From Pseudomonas putida (GTDB taxonomy: Bacteria > Pseudomonadota > Gammaproteobacteria > Pseudomonadales > Pseudomonadaceae), in contig CP163498.1 in the NCBI GenBank assembly GCA_041071465.1, forward strand, positions 3,924,001-3,988,000: a DNA stretch of 64,000 bases. Direction: 5' to 3'. The notes below the pieces were generated by a model that saw only the letters and a program-made list of their open reading frames with translations, made no database searches and had not been told where the DNA came from. The first letter of the stretch is position 1. Each line of letters opens with the position of its first letter. The position numbers and the translations under genes were made by a program. Below are positions 20,404 to 29,108 of this stretch, one piece after another.

Positions 20404-20467
20404 GGGCGGTACCTGCTTGATGAAAGGCTGAGTGACCAGGGGTGTTTTCAGGACACTTGGCGATCTT

Positions 20468-20486
20468 AATGACACCTTGTGTCATT
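20468..20486. promoter_or_regulatory. palindromic operator AATGACAC-N3-GTGTCATT
   Basis: A perfect 8+8 base inverted repeat with a 3-base centre lies 65 bases upstream of the class II aldolase start. Further half-sites GTGACA occur at 20499 and 20512, and GGACAC at 20451. The arrangement suggests cooperative binding of a dimeric regulator controlling the aldolase operon, the divergent GNAT gene, or both. No regulator gene is adjacent, so the factor is unknown. Confidence 0.6.
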
Positions 20487-20586
20487 TTCAAGCTTTGCGT
20501 GACACCTCCGCGTGACAGCTTTGCAACCTCATGCTCGCAAGCTTGCTGCCCTCATAACCATGAACCGGTCGTGGCAGGCGAGTACC

Positions 20587-21060
20587 ATGAGCAGATCCAA
20601 CCCTCGATACGGTCTAAGCATGTTTCTGGATTTACACGTGCGGCTCGCTTGCGAAGCCGACCTCGATGCACTCTTTGCGTTGGATGTTATTGCGCAGCGC
20701 GAAGAAAGCCGGCGGGCATTCATTGCCTACTCGGTAGCCTGCGGCCATTGCTGGGCGGCAACGGACGCTGCCAACACTGCGGTGCTCTTGGGTTATGGCG
20801 TACTGGACAAGTCGTTTTTCGGGCAGGACTTCATTGCGCTGGTGGTGGTAGGGGATTCGGCGCGTCGCCGTGGCGTAGGCGCAGCCATTCTGCGTGGGCT
20901 GGAATCCCGGTCCTTTGGGACCAAGTTGTTCACCTCGACCAACGCGTCGAACCTGCCGATGCAGGCGCTGCTTGCAAAGTGCGGTTTTATCGGCAGTGGT
21001 CAGGTTGAAAACTTGGACGAAGGTGACCCAGAGCTTGTTTTTGTAAAGATAAGGCCCTGA
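20587..21060 (+). CDS. GNAT-family N-acetyltransferase
   Basis: A 157-residue protein with the GNAT acetyl-CoA loop VVGDSARRRGVGAAILRGLE and a C-terminal TSTNASNLPMQALLAKCGF segment, both typical of this fold. The substrate is unknown. The start may be ATG 20587 or ATG 20620 (MFLDLHVRLACEADLD); the latter aligns better with the usual first strand. It is transcribed divergently from the aldolase operon across the TGACAC palindrome and converges with the mannitol gene. Confidence 0.75.
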   Translation: MSRSNPRYGLSMFLDLHVRLACEADLDALFALDVIAQREESRRAFIAYSVACGHCWAATDAANTAVLLGYGVLDKSFFGQDFIALVVVGDSARRRGVGAAILRGLESRSFGTKLFTSTNASNLPMQALLAKCGFIGSGQVENLDEGDPELVFVKIRP

Positions 21061-21069
21061 TGCGCGAAA

Positions 21070-21088
21070 ACACCGGCAAAGCCGGTGT
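21070..21088 (+). terminator. hairpin after the GNAT gene
   Basis: ACACCGGC-AAA-GCCGGTGT, an 8-base stem with a 3-base loop, starts 10 bases after the GNAT stop in the convergent gap with the mannitol gene. It lacks a long T run but may serve both strands. A weak REP-like arm follows at about 21108-21133. Confidence 0.5.
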
Positions 21089-21162
21089 CATCTGCCACGT
21101 TGGATACTTCGCAGGTGAACCCGCACCTACAGGGCATAGCCCGTTGCTGCGGCGTCAATGGT

Positions 21163-23337
21163 TCAAGCGCCTATGCAAAGGTCGTCCAGTCGGTTTGCTA
21201 CATCCCTTTGCGGGTACTGCCGGAAAGCGTCTGAAATGGCGCTGATCAGCTGCGCGTCCGTGATCGGGTCCAGCCCAGGAAAACGCTTGCCATTACAGTC
21301 AACGTCATGGGTAAGCACAGCCTCGACACTGGCGCCGTTGTCCCTGTAAACCTGCCTGATGGCCTGGGCCTCCAGCGCTTTGTCGTCCTTGCAGCGCAGG
21401 GCATGGTGAATGGCCAGGGCGGCGCCAAAGGCCAGCGCCGGGGTTTCAATACCCTGCTTGCGGGCAAGGTCGATGCTGCTGAGGATGCGTTCGTTGCGTT
21501 GTAGCTTGCGCAACGGGTCGCGTCCCACCCGGGCGCAAGGGTCTTTGAACGAGGTTTTACAGCGCTCCAGGAAGGTATCGGCAAAACGGCTGACCACCTC
21601 TGCCATTTGCGGGTACTCCGCCACCAGTGCGGGGCCGACTTCCTGGCGAATCAGGCGCTCGGCCAGCTCGCATACGCGCGCGTCGCCCATGCCTTGGCCT
21701 ACCGAGTCATGGCCCAGCAGGCTGGCGTACCAGGCAACGATGGCGTGCGGGCCGTTCCACAGGCGGTTCTTGATGACCTGGATCTGGGCAATGTCAGGCA
21801 CCGTCTTCACCTGGCGCAGGCGTTCGAGCAGGTCGCTGCCGTGCTCTACATACAGCGGCATGTCGGGCTCGCTGTTGAACAGGATCAGGTGCAGCTGGCT
21901 CATTGCGCTGCTGGGCTGGGCAAAGGGCCTGAAGCGCCCGATCAGGCGTTCGTATTCAGGCACTGGCGTCGATGCCTTTGTGGCAACTGCCGGCTCGTCT
22001 TCCAGGCTGTTCTGGAACATCTGCGACTTGATGCGCAGTTGCCGCACCAGTGCGTCGTTGCTGAGCTTGGAGACGATGCGGCTGACCACCGTTTCGGCGA
22101 AATGGGTCTTTTCCAGCACTTGCTTGCCGATGGCTGGCGGGCACAGCAAGGCCAACTCCGCTTGCACATGGCGGCGCACGAACGCGGCGCCGCCCACCTT
22201 GTTAAGCACGATCAGCAACGTAAGCTCACGGCCACGTCGTTCGAAACGTTGCAGCAGCCCTTTGGCAATCACCTTCGCCTGGTTGCGGATGGCCTGCTCG
22301 GGCAGGCTCAGGCCGATGATTTCGGCCGTGGTGTACATGCCGATTACCGCGTCGTCATCGTCCAGGTCGATCATGCGCACGTTGTCGATGGTCTGGTCGA
22401 ACGATGTAGCCCCATAGCGCACGCTGTAGCGGCCGAAGGCATTGACGCTTTCGCGCAGCATGCGCGAGCGCGTCGCGGCGATGATTTCACAAGGCCGGGT
22501 GTAGCCATCCCAATGGGAAAAGACCTGCGTCAGGTAGCCACCCCCGATGGCGCCGAAACCATGAATGCCCACGCGGAACTGGTTCATGGAGGCCGGGAAG
22601 CTTTCGTTCAGTTCGGGCATGCCCAGGTCGGGAACGCACTCGCTCAAGTCGGCCAGGAACTCGGTCATGCTGCGGTAGGCCTTGAGCGCGGCCGCCTTGA
22701 TTTCTGGGGCAGGCGGTTTGATGTCCTCGATCAGTATCGCCTGGCCTTCAGCACGGATGGCCGACAGCATGCCGTTCTCCGAATCTTCGACCATGAAGCA
22801 TTGGCCAGGCTCGCAATTGAGCGCGCGGGCAGCTTTCAGGAAAATCTCGGGGTGGGGTTTGCCCTGGCTGACTTCATCGCCACAGACGGTGATGTCGAAG
22901 TACTTCAGCACGTTGGCGTTGATCAGGTATTCCTCGGCAATGGCACGGCGACTGGACGTGGCCACCGCCATGGTCAAGCCCGATTTGCGCAGGCGTTCCA
23001 GTACCTCCAGCAGGCCGGCCTTGATCGGTACGCCGTGATTGCGCACGTACGCCAGCTCAAGTTCATCCGCGCGTTTGCGGATCTCGGTGTATGGGAAGTC
23101 TTCACCGTTATGCGCCTTGGCCAGGGCCTCGGCTTTTTTCGCGCTCAAACCCAGCGAGCCGATCAAAGTGTCCTCGCTCAGCGCTTTGCCGAAGATTTCA
23201 AGAGAGGCTTGCTTGAGTGTCTTGAAGCGCAAGCGTTCGGTGTCGAAGAGGGTGCCATCCATATCGAAGATGGCGCTGAGAAGCTGTTTACCTTGGAAGA
23301 AAAGCATCGAGTGTTGCCCCGTGGGTGCGTCGGACAT
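21163..23337 (-). CDS. mtlD: bifunctional HAD phosphatase / mannitol-1-phosphate 5-dehydrogenase
   Basis: A 724-residue fusion. The N-terminal HAD phosphatase has D25-M-D27-G-T, the VATSSRR motif (125-131), K160 in GKPHPEIF and E184-D185 in VEDSENG. A linker leads to a Rossmann dehydrogenase from about 253, with GFGAIGG at 260-266 and the polyol dehydrogenase catalytic pattern K523-x4-N528-x2-H531. This is the layout of Acinetobacter baylyi MtlD, which reduces fructose-6-phosphate to mannitol-1-phosphate and dephosphorylates it, making mannitol as an osmoprotectant. It would act in the cytosol under salt stress. It stands alone, converging with a GNAT gene. Confidence 0.87.
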   Translation of the reverse strand: MSDAPTGQHSMLFFQGKQLLSAIFDMDGTLFDTERLRFKTLKQASLEIFGKALSEDTLIGSLGLSAKKAEALAKAHNGEDFPYTEIRKRADELELAYVRNHGVPIKAGLLEVLERLRKSGLTMAVATSSRRAIAEEYLINANVLKYFDITVCGDEVSQGKPHPEIFLKAARALNCEPGQCFMVEDSENGMLSAIRAEGQAILIEDIKPPAPEIKAAALKAYRSMTEFLADLSECVPDLGMPELNESFPASMNQFRVGIHGFGAIGGGYLTQVFSHWDGYTRPCEIIAATRSRMLRESVNAFGRYSVRYGATSFDQTIDNVRMIDLDDDDAVIGMYTTAEIIGLSLPEQAIRNQAKVIAKGLLQRFERRGRELTLLIVLNKVGGAAFVRRHVQAELALLCPPAIGKQVLEKTHFAETVVSRIVSKLSNDALVRQLRIKSQMFQNSLEDEPAVATKASTPVPEYERLIGRFRPFAQPSSAMSQLHLILFNSEPDMPLYVEHGSDLLERLRQVKTVPDIAQIQVIKNRLWNGPHAIVAWYASLLGHDSVGQGMGDARVCELAERLIRQEVGPALVAEYPQMAEVVSRFADTFLERCKTSFKDPCARVGRDPLRKLQRNERILSSIDLARKQGIETPALAFGAALAIHHALRCKDDKALEAQAIRQVYRDNGASVEAVLTHDVDCNGKRFPGLDPITDAQLISAISDAFRQYPQRDVANRLDDLCIGA

Positions 23338-23384
23338 CTCGCCTGTAGCAAGCGAGTACGGCGTGTGAACTGCAGCGTCGGCAG

Positions 23385-23615
23385 TCAGGTCGGGGGCACG
23401 CGTTTGTCAGGTGCACGCTCAGGCGTGACACAGAGATAAGGCGGGGCAGAGCGGGGAGTGCAGAGGAGGTTTGCAACCTTTGAAGCGAGGCGGGCGGCGC
23501 GTTTGGCCTTGAGGTCACGCCCACTGGCTGCAGTCGGTTTTGCAGGCAGTGGGCGCAAATAGCGATGGATACGTGTGATTCCAAGCATAAGGTGGTTTGC
23601 GTCCTTTTTCGTCAT
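23385..23615 (-). CDS. small basic hypothetical protein
   Basis: A 76-residue, Arg/Lys/Pro-rich protein starting MTKKDANHLMLGITRIHRYL. The ATG at 23615 is preceded by AAGGATC, a strong ribosome binding site, which is the main reason to call it. No domain, signal peptide or membrane helix is seen. It is divergent from the DUF3144 gene and upstream of mtlD on the same strand. It could also be a non-coding stretch with a fortuitous start. Confidence 0.4.
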   Translation of the reverse strand: MTKKDANHLMLGITRIHRYLRPLPAKPTAASGRDLKAKRAARLASKVANLLCTPRSAPPYLCVTPERAPDKRVPPT

Positions 23616-23702
23616 GGGTGATCCTTTTTCAGCCTTGCACGTATGCGCCGCGACATGCAAGGCTTGGCCTCCCGCTCCAATCCCGCAACAAGGTGAACCG
23701 CA

Positions 23703-23999
23703 ATGACCCAAGCTACCGACCAGGCTTTTTATGACCGTGCCGATGCGCACATCGAACTGGCGAACCAGCAGATCGAAAAGTTCGAAGACCTGGGCAAGGT
23801 AAGCGCCTCGCTGACCTTCGGTGCCGCCCGCTTCAGCGCCTGGATGAGCGCCCGCAGCTTCAAGAGCGGCGCCGAGCTTGGCGCCGCGCGGGAAGAGATT
23901 CTGAAGTACTTCTGTGAGCAGTACCGGATGATGCTCGAGGACAACCTTGACGAGCATATCGAGCATTTTGACCAGTACATGCTGGGCAAGAACGACTGA
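23703..23999 (+). CDS. DUF3144 protein
   Basis: A 98-residue, soluble, alpha-helical acidic protein (starts MTQATDQAFYDRADAHIELA, contains FSAWMSARSFKSGAELG and ends HFDQYMLGKND). This matches my memory of the DUF3144 family, widespread in gammaproteobacteria and of unknown function. The start ATG follows an AAGGTG site at about 23689. It stands alone between a divergent small ORF and a convergent LysR gene. Confidence 0.8.
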   Translation: MTQATDQAFYDRADAHIELANQQIEKFEDLGKVSASLTFGAARFSAWMSARSFKSGAELGAAREEILKYFCEQYRMMLEDNLDEHIEHFDQYMLGKND

Positions 24000-24102
24000 G
24001 GCTGCGTGGGCATGCCTGCTCCCACAGGGATAGCGTATCCCTGCACTCAACGGGGAACCTGTGGGTGGTCACAGATGAGGCAGCGGCAGGGTGGGCCAAG
24101 CC

Positions 24103-24996
24103 TCAGCGATTGGTCCATTTCTCCAGCAAGATCGAAACGAACTTCTCCGCCGCAGGCGACAACGATGCGCCGCGCCGGTATACCAACCCCAGCGTGCGGC
24201 TAACCTGCGGCTCGATCAGCGGCACGCTGACCAGCGTCGGGTGGTCGGCGTCGGGCATGGCCAGGCTGGGCATGGCGGACACACCCAGCCCGGCCTCGAC
24301 CATGCCCAGCGACGTGGACAGGTGTTGCACTTCGTAGAACCATTTGGGTCGCAGGTTGAGCCCGGACAACGCGTGGTCCAGTAGCATGCGGTTGCCGCTC
24401 AGGCGGCCGACGCCGATCAGGCGGTAGTCAGCCAGTTCCGTCCAGGTAACGGAGGCCCGGTTCGCCAGTGGGTGGTCGCGCCTGCAGGCCAGCACAAAGT
24501 GCTCTTGCACCAGTGTGACAAACTCGATGTCCGGGTGCTGGCCGCTCATCATGTTGATGCCGAAATCGGCCTCGCCGCGCAGCACGGCTTCGAGCCCGTC
24601 GTTGGCGCTAAGGTCCAGCAGGCGAATGCGGATTTTCGGGTATTGCTCGTTGTAATCGCGGATCACCGACGGCAGGAAGTAGAACGCTGCGGTGGGGATG
24701 CAAGCAAGGGTAACCTGGCCGGTCTGGCGTTCGGCCAGCTCGCGAATGCTGAGGATCGAGTCTTCAAAATCATCCAGCAGGCGCCTGGCCTTGGGCAGGA
24801 AGTCGCGGCCCACGCTGGTCAGGCTGACCCGGCGGGTGGTGCGCTCCAGTAGCGAGGTGCCCAGGCCTTCCTCCAGCTTCTTGATCCGCCGGCTCAAGGC
24901 CGGCTGGGAAAGGTGAAGTGCTTCGGCGGCTTCGTGGAAACTGCCGAGTTCGGCGATTTTCACGAAAGATCTGATGTCTTGCAGCTCATATTCCAT
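24103..24996 (-). CDS. LysR-family regulator of the adjacent carboxylate cluster
   Basis: A 297-residue LTTR starting MEYELQDIRSFVKIAELGSF, with a helix-turn-helix (AAEALHLSQPALSRRIKKLE) and a C-terminal effector domain. It is divergent from the PrpF-type gene with a 147-base gap, the classic arrangement for an LTTR controlling its neighbour. The likely inducer is a substrate or intermediate of the PrpF/DAACS/CitMHS/OprD cluster. The frame extends to 25044, but the ATG at 24996 fits the family start. Confidence 0.85.
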   Translation of the reverse strand: MEYELQDIRSFVKIAELGSFHEAAEALHLSQPALSRRIKKLEEGLGTSLLERTTRRVSLTSVGRDFLPKARRLLDDFEDSILSIRELAERQTGQVTLACIPTAAFYFLPSVIRDYNEQYPKIRIRLLDLSANDGLEAVLRGEADFGINMMSGQHPDIEFVTLVQEHFVLACRRDHPLANRASVTWTELADYRLIGVGRLSGNRMLLDHALSGLNLRPKWFYEVQHLSTSLGMVEAGLGVSAMPSLAMPDADHPTLVSVPLIEPQVSRTLGLVYRRGASLSPAAEKFVSILLEKWTNR

Positions 24997-25143
24997 AAGA
25001 AAACCCGCTACTGTCGCCGTGTTTGATTGATGTTTGAATCGCAATAATGGCTACGATATTTGCATTGGATTGATTTATCCAGGCCTGTCACTCTTTTGCT
25101 CACAGCATCAATGATGTCCATTGATCAACAAGAGTGCAAAATC
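24997..25143. promoter_or_regulatory. divergent promoter region between LysR and PrpF-type genes
   Basis: An AT-richer 147-base gap between divergent starts that should hold both promoters and the LTTR sites. I see A/T-rich segments around 25022-25080 but no single clear palindrome, so no operator is fixed. Confidence 0.4.
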
Positions 25144-26223
25144 ATGCAACGTATTCCTTGCGTACTCATGCGCGGTGGTACCTCGAAAGGGCCGTTCTTC
25201 CACGCCTGGGACCTGCCTGCCAATGTGGTCGAACGTGACGAGTTGCTGATCAACCTGATGGGCTCTGGCCATGAGCTGGAAATCGATGGCATCGGTGGCG
25301 GCAGCCCGCAAACCAGCAAGGTGGCGATCGTCAGCCCTTCGTTGCACCCCGAGGCTGATGTCGATTACCTGTTCGTTCAGGTGATGGTTGCCCAGCGCCG
25401 TGTCGACACCGCGCCCAATTGCGGCAACATGCTGTGCGCCGTGGGCCCGTTCGCCATCGAGCAAGGCCTGGTCAAAGGGCAGGATGGCAAGACCTTGGTC
25501 CGCATCCGTAACCTGAACACCGGTACCTTGGTCAATTCGCTGGTGGAAACCCCCGGCGGTATCGTGCGCTACGAAGGCCGCACGGCAATCGATGGCGTAC
25601 CGGGCACTGCCGCCCCGGTGCACCTGACCTTTCTCGATGCCGTGGGCAGCAAGACCGGCAAGCTGTTCCCCACCGGCAAGGCCACGGATGTGATCGATGG
25701 CGTACCGGTAACCTGCATCGACATGGCCATGCCCATGATGGTCGTGCAGGCCAGTCAACTGGGGGTGACCGGATCGGAAACCCCTGCAGAACTCGACGCC
25801 AATGAAAAACTGCTCAAGCGCCTTGAAGCACTGCGCCTGAAAGCTGGCAAGGCCATGGGCCTTGGCGACGTCAGTGGCATGGTAATCCCCAAGCCGGTGC
25901 TGGTGTCTGCGCCACGCTACGACGGCACATTGCAGGTGCGTTACTTCATGCCGCACAACTGTCACCGTGCGTTGGCCATCACCGGGGCGGTAGGGCTGGC
26001 GACAGCCTGCGTCAGCCCCGGTACGGTAATTGGCGACCTGCTTGGCGAGGGCGCCCGGCAGTTGACCGACGTGCGCCTGGAGCACCCGAGCGGCGGTATC
26101 GATGTGGCGCTGTCGCGCAGTGCTGCCGACGGCAAGACAACCCAGGTTTCGGTGGTACGAACCGCTCGGCGGCTCTTCTCAGGCTTTGTCTACGCCCCTA
26201 CCTTGCGCAGGCTGGCAGGGTAG
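25144..26223 (+). CDS. PrpF/GalD-family isomerase (4-oxalomesaconate tautomerase-like)
   Basis: A 359-residue protein starting MQRIPCVLMRGGTSKGPFFH. The RGGTSKG opening and the NCGNMLCAVGPFAIE segment are hallmarks of the PrpF fold, which includes methylaconitate cis-trans isomerase and GalD (4-oxalomesaconate tautomerase). All act on unsaturated tricarboxylates by proton shuttling. The linked genes are carboxylate carriers and a porin and not gallate ring-cleavage genes, so the substrate may be an aconitate-like acid. The ATG at 25144 aligns with the family; upstream in-frame ATGs are less likely. Confidence 0.82.
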   Translation: MQRIPCVLMRGGTSKGPFFHAWDLPANVVERDELLINLMGSGHELEIDGIGGGSPQTSKVAIVSPSLHPEADVDYLFVQVMVAQRRVDTAPNCGNMLCAVGPFAIEQGLVKGQDGKTLVRIRNLNTGTLVNSLVETPGGIVRYEGRTAIDGVPGTAAPVHLTFLDAVGSKTGKLFPTGKATDVIDGVPVTCIDMAMPMMVVQASQLGVTGSETPAELDANEKLLKRLEALRLKAGKAMGLGDVSGMVIPKPVLVSAPRYDGTLQVRYFMPHNCHRALAITGAVGLATACVSPGTVIGDLLGEGARQLTDVRLEHPSGGIDVALSRSAADGKTTQVSVVRTARRLFSGFVYAPTLRRLAG

Positions 26224-26296
26224 TCAAAGGCGGCATGCCGCCTGCTTCATACATGCACCAAGCGCATCCGCACAATTTCAACAATGGTGATGCCCC

Positions 26297-27613
26297 ATGA
26301 AACTCGCCAAATCGCTGTATTTCCAGATCCTTTGCGCCGTCCTGCTGGGCGTATTGGTCGGCCACTTCTGGGCGCAACAGGCCGTTGCGCTCAAGCCCTT
26401 GGGCGACGCCTTCATCAAGCTGATCAAGATGATGATCGCCCCGGTGGTGTTCTGCACCATTGTCACCGGCATCGCCGGGATGACCGACAAGCGCTCGCTG
26501 GGGCGCCTGATGAGCAAGACGTTGCTGTTGTTCCTGGGCCTGACGGTGGTGAGCCTGGTGATTGGCCTGGCGGCGGTTTACCTGTTCAAACCGGGTGTGG
26601 GCATGAACATCGACCCCGCCACCCTCAGCACCGAAGGCCTCAGCCAGTACACCGCGTCGGCAGCCAAGCTGGGCGTGGTCGACTTCTTCATGCACATCAT
26701 TCCCGATACCTTCATCGGTGCCTTCAACAAGGGTGAAGTGTTGCCGGTGCTGTTCATTGCCGTGCTCAGCGGCTTCGCCCTGTCGTCGATGGGGGACAAG
26801 GGCAAGCCAGTGCTGGATGTGCTGGAGTCTGCCTCGACCATGGTGTTCCGCATTTTTGGCTACCTGATGCGCTTTGCGCCGGTGGGTGCCTTTGGTGCGC
26901 TGGCTTTTACCGTCGGGCAGTACGGCATCACCTCGCTCGGTGCCCTGGCCAAGCTGGTGGGTACGCTGTACATCGCCTGTGCGTTCTTCGTACTGGTCGT
27001 ACTGGGTGGCATCTGCCGTGCCCATGGTTTCAGCCTGTGGAAACTGCTGCGCTATTTTCGCGAGGAATTCCTGGTGGTGCTGGGTACTTCGTCCACCGAG
27101 CCGGTGCTGCCGCGCATGCTGGAAAAGCTCGAAAAGCTGGGCTGCAAGAAAGGTGTGGTAGGCCTGGTGTTGCCAACCGGTTACTCGTTCAACCTCGACG
27201 GCACAGCCATCTACCTGTCGCTGGCGGCCATCTTCATCGCCCAGGCCTGCAACATCGACATCACCCTGGGGCAGACGCTGACCATGCTGGCGATCATGTT
27301 GCTGTCGTCCAAAGGCGCCGCCGGGGTGACAGGCAGTGGTTTCGTCGCCCTGGCCTCGACCCTGACTGTGATTCACGACATCCCTCTGGCCGGCCTGGCG
27401 CTGCTGATCGGCGTCGACCGCTTCATGTCTGAAGCCCGCGCCCTGACCAGCCTTGCCAGCAATGCAGTGGCCACCGTGGTGATCTCGCTGTCCGAGAATG
27501 CCTGTGAGCGGGATACGCTGCTGCGCACACTCAACGGTGAACAACCGGTACAGCCGGATTGCGCTACGCCTGGCCAGGCCACTTGGCCCGCCGAGCCGCA
27601 CCGCCAGGGCTGA
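26297..27613 (+). CDS. DAACS-family dicarboxylate/cation symporter
   Basis: A 438-residue protein with the DctA/GltP pattern of eight helices and re-entrant loops. Key motifs are GTSSTEPVLPRMLEKLE (serine-rich hairpin), PTGYSFNLDGTAIYLSLAAIFIAQ and GVTGSGFVALAST. Family members import C4-dicarboxylates or amino acids with Na+ or H+. The usual SSSESV sequence reads SSTEPV here, a small change in the substrate hairpin. It lies 73 bases after the PrpF-type gene and before CitMHS, so it probably serves the same substrate class. It is likely not the housekeeping DctA. Confidence 0.88.
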   Translation: MKLAKSLYFQILCAVLLGVLVGHFWAQQAVALKPLGDAFIKLIKMMIAPVVFCTIVTGIAGMTDKRSLGRLMSKTLLLFLGLTVVSLVIGLAAVYLFKPGVGMNIDPATLSTEGLSQYTASAAKLGVVDFFMHIIPDTFIGAFNKGEVLPVLFIAVLSGFALSSMGDKGKPVLDVLESASTMVFRIFGYLMRFAPVGAFGALAFTVGQYGITSLGALAKLVGTLYIACAFFVLVVLGGICRAHGFSLWKLLRYFREEFLVVLGTSSTEPVLPRMLEKLEKLGCKKGVVGLVLPTGYSFNLDGTAIYLSLAAIFIAQACNIDITLGQTLTMLAIMLLSSKGAAGVTGSGFVALASTLTVIHDIPLAGLALLIGVDRFMSEARALTSLASNAVATVVISLSENACERDTLLRTLNGEQPVQPDCATPGQATWPAEPHRQG

Positions 27614-27736
27614 ACGCCCTTCGTACTACTGAACATTGACTCAAAATTCCACTCAGCGTCGCAGCGATGCCGAGTGGGGTTGGAGGCTGCCTGCCCGGCG
27701 GGCGGCCACGCACAATAAAAACAAGAGAGAAAGACC

Positions 27737-29041
27737 ATGCTCGCACTCCTGGGCCTGATCATGGTGGTGACCTTCACCTACCTGATCATGAGCAAGCGCC
27801 TGTCGCCTATCGTTGCGCTGACCGTTGTCCCGATCGTGTTCGCCGTCATCGGCGGCTTTGCCCCCGAACTGGGCAAGATGATGCTCGACGGCCTGAAAAT
27901 GGTTGCGCCATCGGCAGCGCTGCTGCTGTTTGCCATCCTGTTCTTTGGCCTGATGATCGATGCCGGCCTGTTCGACCCGCTGATCCGCAAGATCCTCAAG
28001 CGGGTAAATGGCGACCCGGTCAAGATCGCCATCGGCACTGCACTGCTGTCACTTCTGGTGGCACTGGACGGCGATGGCACGACCACCTACATGATCACCT
28101 GTGCCGCCATGCTGCCGCTCTACAAGCGTATCGGCATGAACCCGATGATTCTGGCCACGGTGTCGATGCTGTCGCTAAGCATCATGAGCGGCCTGAGCCC
28201 GTGGGGCGGGCCGGCCACGCGGGCCATTGCCGCGCTTGGGCTGGACGCCAGCGAGTACTTCATCCCGATGCTGCCGACCATGATTGGCGGTGCGGCCTGG
28301 GTGGTGTTCACGGCCTTCCTGCTGGGGCGCACCGAACGCCGCCGCATCGGCAACATCGCCCTGGAGTCCGGTGGCGGCAACTGCTACATCAAGGAAATCC
28401 TCGGCGACAACCCGTACAAGCGCCCGCGCCTGGCCTATGTGAACCTGTTGCTGGTCATCGCCGTCATGACTGCGCTGGTAATGGGGCTGATGCATGCCGC
28501 CATCCTGTTCATGATCGGCTTCGTCGCCGCGCTGATGATCAACTACCCACAGCTGGAACTGCAGAAGGCGCGCATTCTGGCGCACTCGGGTAACGCCATG
28601 ACGGTGGTGCTGCTGGTGTTCGCCGCGGGTATCTTTGCCGGGATCTTCTCGGGTACCAAGATGGTCGACGCCCTGGCGCAAACCCTGGTGGACTGGATTC
28701 CCGAAGAATGGAGCCACTGGTTCCCGTTGGTGGTGGCGCTGACCAGCATGCCACTGACCTTCGTGCTGTCCAACGACGCCTATTACTTTGGCGTGGTGCC
28801 GATCCTGGCCAACGCCGCAGCGGCTTACGGCATCGACCCGCTGGAAATTGCCCGCGCCTCGGTGCTCGGCCAGCCGGTGCACCTGATGAGCCCGCTGGTG
28901 GCGTCGACGTTGCTGCTGGTCGGCATGGTCGACCGCGACATCGGTGACTTCCAGAAGGCGACCTTCAAGTGGGCCGTGCTCACCTCGCTGGTGATCACTG
29001 CACTGGCTTTGCTCACAGGGGCCTTGTCCTTCTTCGTCTGA
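27737..29041 (+). CDS. CitMHS-family citrate-type/H+ symporter
   Basis: A 434-residue protein with about 11-12 transmembrane helices (starts MLALLGLIMVVTFTYLIMSK). Conserved stretches include DGDGTTTYMITCAAMLPLYK, GLSPWGGPATRA and LSNDAYYFGVVPILA, typical of CitMHS carriers that import Mg- or Ca-complexed citrate and related tricarboxylates. It follows the DAACS gene by 124 bases. A second carboxylate carrier next to an isomerase of unsaturated tricarboxylates supports a tricarboxylate theme for this cluster. Confidence 0.9.
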   Translation: MLALLGLIMVVTFTYLIMSKRLSPIVALTVVPIVFAVIGGFAPELGKMMLDGLKMVAPSAALLLFAILFFGLMIDAGLFDPLIRKILKRVNGDPVKIAIGTALLSLLVALDGDGTTTYMITCAAMLPLYKRIGMNPMILATVSMLSLSIMSGLSPWGGPATRAIAALGLDASEYFIPMLPTMIGGAAWVVFTAFLLGRTERRRIGNIALESGGGNCYIKEILGDNPYKRPRLAYVNLLLVIAVMTALVMGLMHAAILFMIGFVAALMINYPQLELQKARILAHSGNAMTVVLLVFAAGIFAGIFSGTKMVDALAQTLVDWIPEEWSHWFPLVVALTSMPLTFVLSNDAYYFGVVPILANAAAAYGIDPLEIARASVLGQPVHLMSPLVASTLLLVGMVDRDIGDFQKATFKWAVLTSLVITALALLTGALSFFV

Positions 29042-29108
29042 GCGTTACGGGCGCTGCCCGGCGCCCGGCACCTTGTGCATCCTGAAAACAACAACAAGAG
29101 TACCGATC

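Noticed and set aside
26198..27601. 467-codon open frame opposite the DAACS carrier
   Set aside because: Antisense of a well supported transporter; no motif seen.
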